From: Mesaphorura yosii
Taxonomy: Eukaryota; Arthropoda; Collembola; Poduromorpha; Tullbergiidae
Reading direction: 5' to 3'
Assembly (NCBI GenBank): GCA_009869945.1
Contig: WIXG01000002.1
Span: forward strand, 124,001 to 188,000
DNA length: 64,000 nucleotides
Shown: in pieces, positions 1 to 13,000 of the stretch
Position numbering within the stretch: the first letter of the stretch is position 1
Layout: each line of letters opens with the position of its first letter
The notes under the pieces: model-generated
Told to the model about the DNA's origin: nothing
The model's input: only the letters and a program-made list of their open reading frames with translations
Databases searched by the model: none
Position numbers and translations under genes: made by a program

Positions 1-3000
1 TTTCTAATTCCTCATTTGGCATCATGTTGACACCATAAATCAGTCCCAGAACTTATTATGAAGAATAATGAGCAGGGAACTAATAAAAGCATTGTGGAAA
101 TACTCTGAACCGTGATTTTCGGCACTCATCACGACTTAGTGCAATTCCGTGACGGTGCGGTGCAGTGAGAGCAAGGAAACGGCCATTGTGAGAGCAAAAG
201 ATAAATAAGCGTGAAACAAAATAGGGGAAAAGTGAATTCCCAAGGCACGTAATTTTTCAATGATGGATTCAATCATCAGTGTTCGGAACACTGATGCAGG
301 AGCAGGACAGGATCGTAATATATTGTCGCTTCTTGCTGTGCGTGTGTGCTGACTGCCCATGTTGGGGAGCAGACTTTTATTAATAGCCATGGCTTAAAGT
401 AAGAGTGGACAATAATCTCAATCTTGTTAAACTCGGTCGGCTACTCCTCACTTCATGATGAAAGAATAGCAGAGCACTCTGCGAATAGAGCGTGCTGACC
501 CGTCATTCATTGCGGATAACGAATGCAAATATTTTATCGCCTCCTTTCTTTTCTCCAGACCACATTCATAATTCGCATCATAAATCATGCTCCGTTTAAT
601 GAAGATACGGCATTCGCTTTATAATCATCGTGCCAAGAATTTTTTTGACTGATTTTCCTCATACTAGAAATAGGAGAAAGGAAAAAAGGTTACCAGACTT
701 GTGACTTGCTAACTTTCTCTAATAACTGCCTGCATAACTGCATTCAGCGATTCGGTGCACGAAGCGTGCGATTTTCGTCCTATTCAGTCACTCGCTATTC
801 GCATTCCAAGTTTTAACTCTCTTGTAAACTGACACTTTGTTAATTAATGACTTTTGCCCGCTTCCGATGAAAGGCCAGAATTTTTATCTGAGACTGGAAG
901 GATTTGTATACAAAAGATTCTACTGAGCCAGGGAAACTATTCCGAGAATGTTTAGTGCACATGAATGAACTTTCCAGTCTTCTAGACTCTATCTACTGTA
1001 TTCTTCTGGTGTTCTGGTCGATAGTCGGCAACAAAGTTTATTCGAGTTGTCGGCATTCGCGCGAAGCTGGCGAAGCATTTTAATTGCTACCCTATCCAAA
1101 AGCGTCAGCAGTTAATAGCATTTAAATAAATAATCAGTTGTAATTACGGGTTACGATTAGCATCGGTGCTCGGATAGACTGAAATTGGATTTGGCTGCCA
1201 GCTAATCTCTTCATTTTGTATGCTAAACTGCTCCCATTTGAATGACCCTCTGTATAATCCAACGCATTAAAATGTGTCGGGATTGTTTCGTTCGTGTCAC
1301 CTCACCTCGACATGGCGGTAACCGTAAGACAACAGTTTCGTCCTTTGTTCCTTGTAATGGCTCGGCTCAAGTTGTGCCCGCTCAGGAAAGTGCTGAGAGA
1401 AATTGGAGAATGGCTCAATTGAAAACACAAATAGTCTCGGTCTCTTCTCTGTCTCAGGTTATCTCGTGTAGTCGGTATTATTATTGTTTTGTAACTGTGA
1501 CTGTAGGCTGAATGTGTAGTGCAGTCGGTCGGTCCTTCGACTTGCTCGTCGGCGTAATTGTAATGAAGAGGATGGCCTCCTTGGGGAATTGGATTTGACT
1601 CACTTCCAAATTTAATGTATGGTGAAATAAGTAGAAAAGTCTAATCAAATCCTCTGCTTTGCCTTACCTTACCGTGCTTTGCAGCCTGGTGAAAGTGAAG
1701 GCAAGATAGGAAGATTTCGGGTTCAGGAAAAGGTGAAAGTGAAAGTCGGCCTGGTTTTTCTTCCTTTTATGTCGTGGTTCGTGTAAATCACCTTCCACGG
1801 GGTGAATGCTTTTTCTTACTTACGTAGCCTGACTCCCCGGGTTATTCAAGAGAAATCACAGAAATTGAACTGAACAAAGCAAGACAAGGCCCGGTAGAAG
1901 GAAGCGGACTCGTTAAGTGTTTGTGTAAATTTGCACGGTAATAAAGTAATGAGAATAAAGGACAACGAGGAAGTAAAAGTAAAGGAGAACTGAAGTTCTG
2001 GATGCTCGACGCTGGGGTTTGTCTTTTGAGCGAGCTTTTGATGTGGGTGTTGTAGTAATTCAACACTGCCTGGAACTTAATTTCGCTTTTATTTACACAA
2101 CTATTTCAAGGCTCACTTATACTTGTACTTGCATGAGCTAAGAGCAAGATCATGATACTAATTGCGATAGGTAGCAGAGTACATAGAACAGATTTGAGGT
2201 CCATTTACCATACCATAGGAATCATACGAACGGGGACCAGGGCATGAATCAATTAATTGAAGTGAGACTTACTAAATTAAATTGTGTGCCCATTGCACAA
2301 GGCGCAAGCTTCGCTTGAAGAGCCTGAAACAAAACTTTCGTCATCTTCATACTTCGTACATACTTCATTTTTAATTAAATAACACGAACTTTGAGTCGAG
2401 TCACGCCGGTTGAATTTCACGTAATCACGGCGTTGGGCATTGTTGAAGAGTGTCGAACTGGAAAACACACTTTATTAAATTGACGAAGGCGGCGATGCGA
2501 TTTACAAAAGCGGATCTCGAATTCTGATTTGTGTGCCAATTACTTTAATTTATTTACTCGATTTGGTCTATTCTGTTATGTCATAAGTCATTGAGTGGAA
2601 TACTTCACCCGCGTTAAACTACCAGAAGGCATAAAATTCGAAATATGCAAAGTAAATATTCGTGAATTACGATCCCAACTTTCGAAAACATCTCTCAAGT
2701 TTCTGGAATCTTTTACTGTCGGAGTTCGAATTCTCGAAAGTTTGGCCGCTCGCAGCATTTTACTTCAACTTCGCGTACCTGAGCTGAAGAACCCCGGGAC
2801 TTGCAGGTTCTATGACAAAGCTCGGCCATAAATACGTGCTGCTCATAAGCGGAGCACTTGAACTGAGCGAAAAGTTCCCTTGACTCTTTTTCCGTACTCC
2901 GTGCTCTTTTTCCAAGGCTCTTTGTATTTAGACCGCATAAGAATTGTAATAGATATTGCCGAACTTTCCACGTACGCAGAAGAAGTGTTAAAGTTGAAGG

Positions 3001-4003
3001 AACGAGAGAGCAGCCAGGCCGGGAAGTACAATATATTTATTAGTATATGTATTATGCAGTGAGCTGTGAAATATTATGGTTGGTTTCCTTTCTCTTTCTC
3101 TTAATATATTTATTGTACAGTTCCGTGTTTCAGTTTCTTGAGGCGAGCACGTATCGGCGCGTTCTGTGGCCTGGCGTAGCAGGCAACCCAAGCAGAAAGG
3201 CGTGCGGCAGTATAAATTTTTCAAGACGTGAAGTTCCATTGATAGAAAATATGAGTTCCTGATAATAGCACGAGGCTGGCTGGCTACGCTGTTGGAAGTC
3301 AGCCGTGTCGATGTTCGGTATCGCATCCCAGGTGTCTAACTAAAACGTGCCACGGAGTCTTGGCATCGGCACTCGCTTTGCGGTCGGGTCGGATGTCTTC
3401 TGGAAGAAAGAACTTTGACTAAATAATTTCTGCAAAGGAATTGGAAGCTGCAGTCACTTTTATAAGATCCGAGGACGAAGAGAAAGAAATGGAAAAGTAA
3501 AGATAGAGACAGGCCAATGAATGCATAAGTAATATCATTGTAAAAGAGTTGTGCTCTGTACTTCGTATAATGGTATTCACATTTTTCAGCCGCGACTCCT
3601 GCTTCGCTGTGTCCGTGCATTAGAAATGTATGTGAGTGTATTTATGCGTTCTCTGGAGAAATAAAGTCTGGACGATAGGACGCCAAAGCAAACTGAAAAA
3701 CTTTGTTTGGACTTGACGTAATAATGCAGCAGGACGGGCAAGGCCAGCGGAGACTCTGACCTTTTTATCTGTTTATTTAATGGTCGTGCTCGCAAGGTAG
3801 AAACAATCGTGCGCTGGAAGAAAGCGCTGCTCCAAGAAAAACAAAAGTTGCAGCGCAGAGAGAACGACAATGACATTTGATTATTTGAATTGTGATTTCT
3901 CCTCTTCGGACTCATTGTTTGGTTTTCCGTGTTGTTTCATCTCATTTATCACACGACTCGCAGCTCTCTTATTGTGTTTCTCTTTCTTTTGTGTGTTCTG
4001 CAG
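1..4003. other. No gene recognised; probably 5' flank or first intron of CDK14
   Basis: No reading frame here resembles a known protein and the longest frames are ordinary for random sequence. The first clear CDK14 exon opens at 4004 behind a pyrimidine-rich tract and CAG, so some of this stretch is probably intron. A weak candidate for a first coding exon runs from an ATG at 1272 to 1323. It starts Met-Cys-Arg-Asp, is followed by GTAAGA, and its phase fits the exon at 4004. Nothing else supports it. Confidence 0.4.
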
Positions 4004-7000
4004 CAATTTCAAAGGAGGACGAAGATGTGGGGAATAAATTTCGGTGTAATGGTTACTCCGAAGAATTTCTAGACCGAATCGAACCCAACGGGAACATTTT
4101 GCGAGCAAAGCAACACAGTAGTACATCGGACGCCCGAATCGGTAAGCAAGCAGAATAAGTATAATAAGAACAGACTCACTAAAAATTCAATTTGCTCCTA
4201 TTCAGTACTTTTTCCTACTTACGCCTATTTCCTGGTACTTCCCAAATTGCCAAAAAGACCAAGACCAAAATCTTCCGAGACCACGACTCCGGCATGTCTT
4301 TTTCTGGCAACGCACTTCTCTCGCATCTCGTCATGCTACTTTCAATTTTCATACATATATTCAGGACCTCAAACTCATTCACCCGTCTTACGTGAAGTTC
4401 ACCGCATTTTGTATCCCACTGCTGCATTATATAATTCCATTTACTCATAAAGAAGGTGCAGATAGGTAAACACTGCCACGACCATGAACCGTGCTTGGCA
4501 CGAGTACGCGTTCGGGCTGGAGAAAGCGAAAGAAAAGAACACATTACCGTTTTCTTATCCATTCACCCTCAATTTCGCACACACAAAAATTTGCTCCACA
4601 CAACTGGCTGCCTAACTGCCTGGATACTGACGAACCAAGCCCGATTGTGAAATGATAGCACGAAGAAGGCCTTTGAACTATTATTATTTAAGTATCACGA
4701 AGTGGAGCACAGCAGAGCAGAGTATCAGACCATAGCTCAATTTCCTCGTGTTGGGTTTATCTTTAGCCAAGTCCGTAAGGAAATCCAGCCGCTTTGCCTT
4801 GCCTTTTTAATTTTTCTAAAGCGAGATAGAAAAGGAGGTTCGGTGAAAGCGCGTAAGAGAGAAATTTAATTTCGGAAAAGAGTTGATGTTTTGATGCATG
4901 AATAAGCACAAAGATTCGTTCTCCCGTTTTAAAGTTGGAATGAAATGGCGAAAGTAATGAGGCTTAAAGTAAAATGGCAACGAAGAAAAATTAATTCATT
5001 TTTGTGCCGAGCAAGCTCATTTACCTCCGCATCCTGCGTGCCATTTTCCATGCAGTGCCTTCGTCCTCGTTAACTCCAGATACCGAAGAAACTGAAATGT
5101 TACACATTAAAATCTAAAACAGGAACCATTTTTTGCAGACTCGGTTCAAACTTTTGCTGTGAAATAAATGACTGACGGACAGGGAAACGCTGAATCTGAA
5201 AATGTTACATTACGCTACAGCTTTTAGTCTGGCCGAATTTTAGCATTTAGGGCTCGCTGCTTAATTTCTGACTTTCGTGCCAGCCGACTCCGTCACAGCC
5301 AGTCGAGAGTGGAGATTGACATGCATGGTTAATGCTTTCTTGCTTTCAAACTCAAAACTTTCCACGCTTCGTAGCGTCTTGGGACATGATTTTAATCCTC
5401 GAGTACCAAATCTGTGCCGGGCACGCTTTTCTGTTAGCAGGCCAGCTACTTTTCAGATCCGGGCTGTAAGGCTTATGCTGAGCAACTTCCCATGGGATTT
5501 ACTAAGAACAGAGGATGCTGCAGAGTTATTATTGTGCGACGTAATAAAGCAGAACAGAACTGCGCATGTAAATATTATCAGAATTTTTGCGGTAAATAAA
5601 TTCTGGCACTAAGCAGATTGTGTAATCTTGACTATAAGCTAGAAGACGGGATTTAGGCTCAGATTATACGTGAAGGAGCAATCTTGTTTATGTTATTGCT
5701 CGTGTATTCTGTGTGCACCCAATTTTCGCAAATTACCGCGAATTGAGGATTTAAGCCTACACGAAGAAAGATTTATGAACATGTTTTTACCTGAAGCCAT
5801 AGAAAAGACGAACCCCATTGTAATTCGTTACGTAATACGGTTGCGTTTGATGTTAATTTCTTCATATTTCACAAATTAATGCTTTTCAGTCAAAGTCACG
5901 GATTATTTAGTTCATTCAATTTGGATTCGGGATCATCCTACCTTTGCCTGAATTCAGAAGTAGGTTGCCAGTTCTAAAACAGACCTCAGCAAAAACATTT
6001 CACATTAAGAAGAAACTTGCAATTCTAGCATGTCGTGATGAAAAATTCAACCCATTTCCAGCTTCCAGACAGTGCTTTCTCCATTCCTTTTCTTTACAAT
6101 GGTAATAATATGCCAGGCCTTCTCTTTATTCAAGTAATTTCAGTTGAGAGCTCGTGCATCGAATGAATGCACGCAGATTTGGAGATGCGACCTGCGAGTT
6201 GCTTCTTTTGTTGTCTTCTCATCGTGGATCAGCGTGGCATTCCAAGTCGCAGTCGCAGTCACGGAACCATGAACATGAACACAGGCTCCGAATCCGACAA
6301 AACGAAAATGATAGTCATTTTTATTCTTATTACAGAGCCAAGCCGAAGTCTCCGAGCTTTGTTCTCATTTGAGATCACTTTCAAGCTCGTAAAACGCATT
6401 CTAGTGGGTACAATTGTGTGCGAATGCACGCAAGATCCGCTTTCACTCTCTTGTCTACTTTCTCTATGCTTTTAATTCGCCGTGCGTAGTGAATAATTTG
6501 TTTCTGGGTGAAAGGTCATTAGTATTTCGGGTAATCTATTCCTCTGCCTCCTGTGTTCCGTTTCATTGCTTAGATAGTAAGAGAGAATTTCTTTACCTTG
6601 CTTGATAAATCGAATAAATCCAAGCGTCTTGAGTTTTGCGTCTTGCTTCTCGTCTTTGTCGCTAAGACCAAGTCAGTTCGCAGTTCGTGGCGGACTAGAC
6701 AAATCGACAATCCACAGTTTTTTATTTGACTGACGCTGCTGCTGATATTAAATTGAAATAAGATGGAGATGAATTCTCTTATTGAAAACCCACAAGAGCA
6801 GAAGACGCTTGGATATTGCGTCAGTAAATTTGTTCTACGAATGAATGGGAGCCGTACAGCAGACGAAGCGAGCGAAGGAAGAGGCAGATCTCGAGAAACT
6901 TGAGTAATGCGAAAGAATCGAGATAAAAATATATTTATTATTAGCTTCTTTTCGTATGAATTTCTTCCTATTGTGGGATCCACGTCTGTCTGTCTTTTTT

Positions 7001-10000
7001 ATGAGTTTGTGCAATGTGGCAGTGATGATTAATACTCCGCAAGTGAATGCTCAGCTTTCGGAAGTTGTGCACTAAAAGTTTTCATGAATCCTGGAGAAGC
7101 CAAGCATAGAACATAATGGGCACTGGGAAAAATAAGCCGGGCGCAGAAAGACGCTGTATGAATAGTGGACTTACTTAAAGTTGAACAAACAAATCCGGAA
7201 TTTTAAAAGCTTTTAAACTTTATTTGTGTAGTAATAAACAACAATTCTCCACAATTAGCTTATAAATCTCCACGATTCGTACTGCATTTGCCTGTTTCAC
7301 TAAAGTTAGTTGTAAATTTTGCGAGCCGGAGTATGTGCACGAGTAGTGACTGTGCTCGAGCTTGGCTAGCAAATTGGAAAAAGACATAATTGCCTCCGAA
7401 GGCAATCCTGGAAATAAGTAGCCTGTAAAATCAGATCTGCCTGCTATTCTGTTACATATTGAGCGAAATATGATGATTTATTCGATCATTTTAATTTATA
7501 TCCTCATTTCTCGGCGAGCATAAATTCCTTCTCTACCTTTTAACTCCGATCATGAAAGTAATCTCCCGCTTCTTTCTGACATCTGGCTCTAGGCTCTGAA
7601 TATAAATCTCGAAAGTGTCTTCTCTTCTCCGCCAATAAATTCATGAGCTTGCTACCGCTTGATATTGTTAGCTGAGAGCATTCCCTCTGAGCAAACATCT
7701 CAATTTTAAGTCAGAATGCGAAGTGCATTTTATTAATTGAATTGAAAATTCGTGTCGTGGAAAACTTTCAGAGACCGACTTGGCGTTCTGTGGTTCTTCT
7801 CCCTTTCGCTGTTTTGCTGGCGCACCGAAGTAGAAACTGAAACCCGCTGCGTGATCATTCTGCTATGAAATCGTGAAGCCAGCAATGAAGCACTTCACTC
7901 AATGTCACACCATCTGAGAAATGCAATTAGATCTGACACTTTTGGCCTTTCTGGTTGCCAGCCACTACATGCGCGAAGGAAATGGAGTAAAAAATTAAGA
8001 GATGCATGTTGGGAATTCAGAATTGCGGTGTAATGCAATGCGACGCACGCGAGTGCGTCGTTTCAAGTTGCAAGTGCATCTTACTTTTACCTCGTGCTCT
8101 GTCTCTGTGCTCATTTTTCTTCATATTTCACTCTTGCCACGCAGTAATGTTATGCACACTGATATGAGAAATGATCTGCTACAAACGAACGACTTGCGTT
8201 CTGCGTCTGCATGACTTGCATTCACGCATCACGTTAAAATGAACGTCGTGTTCGTGCTCCTTGCTCTCATTTCTTGTGGAAAAGTAAAATCTCTGGAGAC
8301 TCGTCCATTTTATCATTCTTTTCTCCATTTTCAAAGTTATTTTCTTTGTGTTTGTGCTGCAGTGTGCTAACGCATTAACGTGTACAATCCAAACAATCAT
8401 AGCTGTTATTACGGGTGGAATGGCTTTGTGCATCATTACAACCACATTATTATTGCCATTGCCACTTTTCCTGTACGGCCGAAACCAACTTGTAAGTATT
8501 TGCCAAACAGCTTGTAAAGACCAACGACAGGTGACTGGTTGGTGCAAATTTCGTTTAATGACAGCATTTAGCGTGTTTTGTGTCTATGCAGCCAATGTTG
8601 AGAAGTCCGCACGTAGTAAAAATATTTGCGCAGTAATGCAAGGCTGAGGAATGAAATTGCTGTAACGAATTTAATTCTCAACGGTTTTGTTAATGGCGCA
8701 ATGCAAAATAGTTATTACCCATGTCGTTACATTGCATTGCGTTTGTCGCTTCGACGTTGTTGGCAACTCGACATTTGAAATTCTGCATCTGGAATACAAG
8801 CTCGGCCAAATATGCGCAAATTCCGGCTCAAATTGGATCAAATTTAAGCGAAACGCAGCCGTCAATGCCAATAAATGGAATCGACATGCACATGCAAAAT
8901 GATATGACTAGTTAGGCAGCAGGCTCTTCATAGGCGTGAATTGTATCCTGAAAAATTGAAAACGTTCTGGCGCCCTGAGTTTCATCGCATCTTAAACACA
9001 GCTCTCCGTGCTTGTGATTAAGCGCGTAAGCGGCTGTAAGCAACTCTTAATTTCGATTACTTCTATGGGTACGTATACGACTTGTAAAGATGCTATCATC
9101 AAGCGAGTGAGTCAAGTACGTACGAACATGAAAATGAGTTTAAAACTTTGCTCCCTCTCATCAAACTTCAGGATTTTCAATTAAAATTACCTTCAGGCTC
9201 CTGCTACAATTTGACACAGCAGTCACAGCTCACAGGCAACGTGTCATAAAACTTCCGGCTCTTCTCAAAGTTATTACACTACGCGGAACAAAGTAGGCAA
9301 CTTCAAAATGAGCACATTTACATTTCTCTGTTAGGATTCGATCCGACGAACAAGAACAGAAGTGTTTGAACTTTAGATATTGCTCTCATTCAGTCATTCA
9401 ACCTTAATTTTGTAGTTGGAATGCAAATCTCGCACTGATTCAGACACCTTTTCAAGTTTCTACTTTCTATTGAGATCTTTTCTCTGTAAGTGCATCGCTC
9501 AATGTCGTGCATGGGGCATGGAAAGCCAGTGCAGCATAATGCATAATGGCCTCGGTCGTCGTCTTGAGTGTGATAATAACAGTAATAATGATAATTTCGA
9601 AGAAAGTTGCAGCCGGTGATGTAGCCAAATGAGGGCTCATTGTGTAGTACGCTTTCTTAGGCATTTCAGAATTTGTGGTAGTCTCTTCGGCCGACTATGT
9701 ATCATATGATGTAATGACGTTATTTATCGTGCTATCTAACCAACAAGTAGTGCCCGCTTACCTCAAGACGATGTTTTAAAGTGTTAAAAGCCTCGGCTCC
9801 ATTCTAGTCTTCGATTTAGCTTTCAGTTCAACACAGTACACGGGCGGCTAAAGGGTTTCTTGGATTGAAGCGCGTCTATTCCATGAAGGCAACAAAGTTA
9901 ATGGATTCAAGACCTTGCGAACATAAAATGTTATTTACAAGCAAGCAGATGAATACATCTTAATGAGCGCTTCAAGGAGCTTTGGTATCCTCGAATTTTA

Positions 10001-13000
10001 GAACCCTTCTTTTGTTTTTACGCGTGGCATGCCCGCATTGATATTGAATTATGCATCGTGCTAAGAAAATCGATTGGAATATGTAAAGAAACTCCGGAAA
10101 TATTTTATTGCCTGAATGATTTTATTCGGTCTTAAAATTTCCGTTGAAAACTTTGCTGGGTCGTAATTAAAATAACAACTTCATAAGAACACATGAAGAA
10201 AGTTGTTAAATCGCTTAAATTTATTACGAAAAGTCGGAAGACCCAAACGTAAATTAGTTCCATCCTACAGGCATTGACTTTATTACAAAGGCAATGAAAT
10301 ATTTAAAATCTTTTCTTCGGTTGAGCCACGCTAAAAGTTGTAAAGGGTTTATGATCTTGACTGTGGAAGGCCCAAACCGAAATTCAGACGAGAGTTTGAA
10401 TTTTCAAACTCGAATTTCTTGTAATTAAATGCTGTCATCTTGGATATCTTCTTAGCCTGCTTTCACGAGCGTGGATTTCAATTTAGATTAGATATATTTG
10501 TGAATCTTAAAACGAGCGCCCGTTTTCTGAGCAATCTCAATTGAGAACCGAACCGAACCATACTTACTACAAGATTTCGTACCCGGAAGCAGAAATCATT
10601 AGTAAGTAGAAGTTTGATCATTAGGCTGTGCACCGCTCCTCCAAATTTGCGTTTAATTGAAATACTTAGGGCAGGCACAAATTACAAGCAGCAAAGCAGC
10701 TCGCATGTCCATCGGCGTGGTGGATGGTGCTGCTAATTCAATAATCGTGGAGTATGATTACAGAGTGCAGTAATTAGAATCTGGAGATAGTTCTCCTTAT
10801 ACGAAGATACACCTTTGAGTAATTAAACATTTTAATTGAAAGTGCAGCCTGAAGATAACGTTAGGCGGGCGGAGATTCGGAGATTGTGCTTGTGTGTTTA
10901 CATTTCCAATTAGCAATATTGCTCACTCTCCAGCTGTGTCGTATATCTCAGCTGTGTATTAGCAGGAGGATTCAAGCTCAAACAAACGTCAAAACTAACC
11001 TTAACCTAATGTGTTGTTTTCTAGAAACAACTGCTGCACTGTAGGTGCAGGTTTCATATTTTCAAACACTTCCAAGGTTATTTCAATAATTCAAGCCGTG
11101 GCCGGAATTTCATGAAACAGTTCCATCATACTTTATTCATAATTCGTGAAAGAATTTCATAAACAATGCTACATGTGCTGTGATGCCGCATCCGAAAGCG
11201 ACGTCCCGTCCGGCTTTATACTTTCTCCGGACCACCAGGCCCAAATCTCCAAGTCCTAATTTGATTTCTGACTCAACACGCATGCAATGCTCGCAATCTG
11301 GCTCGCCTTCGGGTGCGAGTTCCCAGATTTCCTGTGTCGGGGACGAGCTGCGCAAAATTTCCATGTAAATAGCGGACCCGACCGCCACCAATGGTCTATG
11401 AGCCATTCGTGGAATTGTCACGACCGTTTGCGGTGTAGTTTGCGTTAACGTCGGTTTATGGTAACGGGCGAAGTTTGGCGGTAGGTTTTCATATTTTAGC
11501 ACTTATATGGAACGACGGGATGAGTGCGCTCGTGCTTGTGCAGACTTGCGCTTGAGTAGCTAAACTGTTCCACGTGCCATGTCACTGCCCGCATTAAGTC
11601 TCGATCTGAGAACCACTTCTGAAGTCACTCCACTTTTAACGGGGTTAGAAACCTAGAAAATTGCAAGCGGTGATCTTGAGAATGATAAAAAGAGCAATAC
11701 AAAACTGACACATCCTCATTTTTCCTCGGTTCGGGGAAGCTTTATAATGGCTGGGGATGTACCTGCAGCGAAATGCCCGGGAGAGAGCAAGACGAGCACA
11801 CCAGCGTGATGACAGGCAGAAATTGACTGTTATATTTTAAACTCCCGGGACTCCTTCCGCATTTTTCACGAAAGTTGATGGTTGAGTTCGCAGGTTTATT
11901 TACAACTTTTTTGCTTTCTCTCCCGCAGATTGGCATCAGAGCAACGGCTGTACAAATGATTCTGTGACGCGACAGTACTCAGTCTCGAGTGACTCTAAAC
12001 TTTTGGATGCGACCACTCCACAAGATGTTGACGATGAACAGCCTCAAGTGATTCTTCGACAAAAGAAGCCTCCACGACCCAAATCGGAAGTCTTTCTATC
12101 AAAGGATCATCGCCGTTCAAAGCGGTACTCGGCTTTCGGGGTAAGTCTGGTTTGTCAGTTGCGTTTGCTGTTTGTATCACCGTCTGCCTGAATAAAGTGT
12201 GTACTAATTGGACTTGCACTGAACTTACAAGCTCACGAATCATTAATCAGTTGCGAAACCAGACGGACATTTGCCTTGCCCCAATGACAAGCTCAGTTCA
12301 TTATTCTTTCTCTCTCGAGTTCATCCTTCGTCAATCTGTTACGGAATCATTAATTTGGGCCCTCCTCTCGCTTCCCTTTTGTTTCACGCACAAGCAAACA
12401 AAGCATTACACGGATTATCAGCAAATTGGCAGTGACAGTGATGACAATAATGAGAAAATGGAAGGCAGAGTAGCTGACTCGACTCGTGACTTTTGTCGTC
12501 GATCAATTTATGAAGTCAAGGCAGGCCAGCCAGCCTTCGGAACTAATTTAGCGTGTGCGTTGGTGTTGCAATGCATCGAGGCAAAGAACATCAATATTTG
12601 TCTAATCATTAATAATTAGCAAGGTGACACTGTTCTTCGCTTCTCTCTTGCCTACGCTCAACTTACTCCGCCGAACTGCGGTTCTCGATCCATTAACTTT
12701 GTCCGTCTGTCCGTACCCGTGCAAAAAATGGCATCGTGCAGGTCCAGTTGAGATCAAGCGTAGCGTAAACGTGACCAGACCAGAAGAGAAAGTCATTTGC
12801 ACTAATAACACACTGGTTCCGAAATCCAGCAGAGATTCATGAGTCCATTAGCCAAGCCAAGCTCATTTACAATGTGCAGCACAGTGGTGAAAGTAAAAAT
12901 ATAACGAACCACGAACATCGTTGAGCTTGTAACGATTGGACATTAATGTATCATTTTATGATATTTTTTCACTTGCCTGCCATGCTTTGCCGCTGCTGCA

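Noticed and set aside
12152-12619. 155-codon plus-strand frame just after a CDK14 exon
   Set aside because: It starts inside the intron after a good donor, shows no domain and has the composition of translated noncoding DNA.
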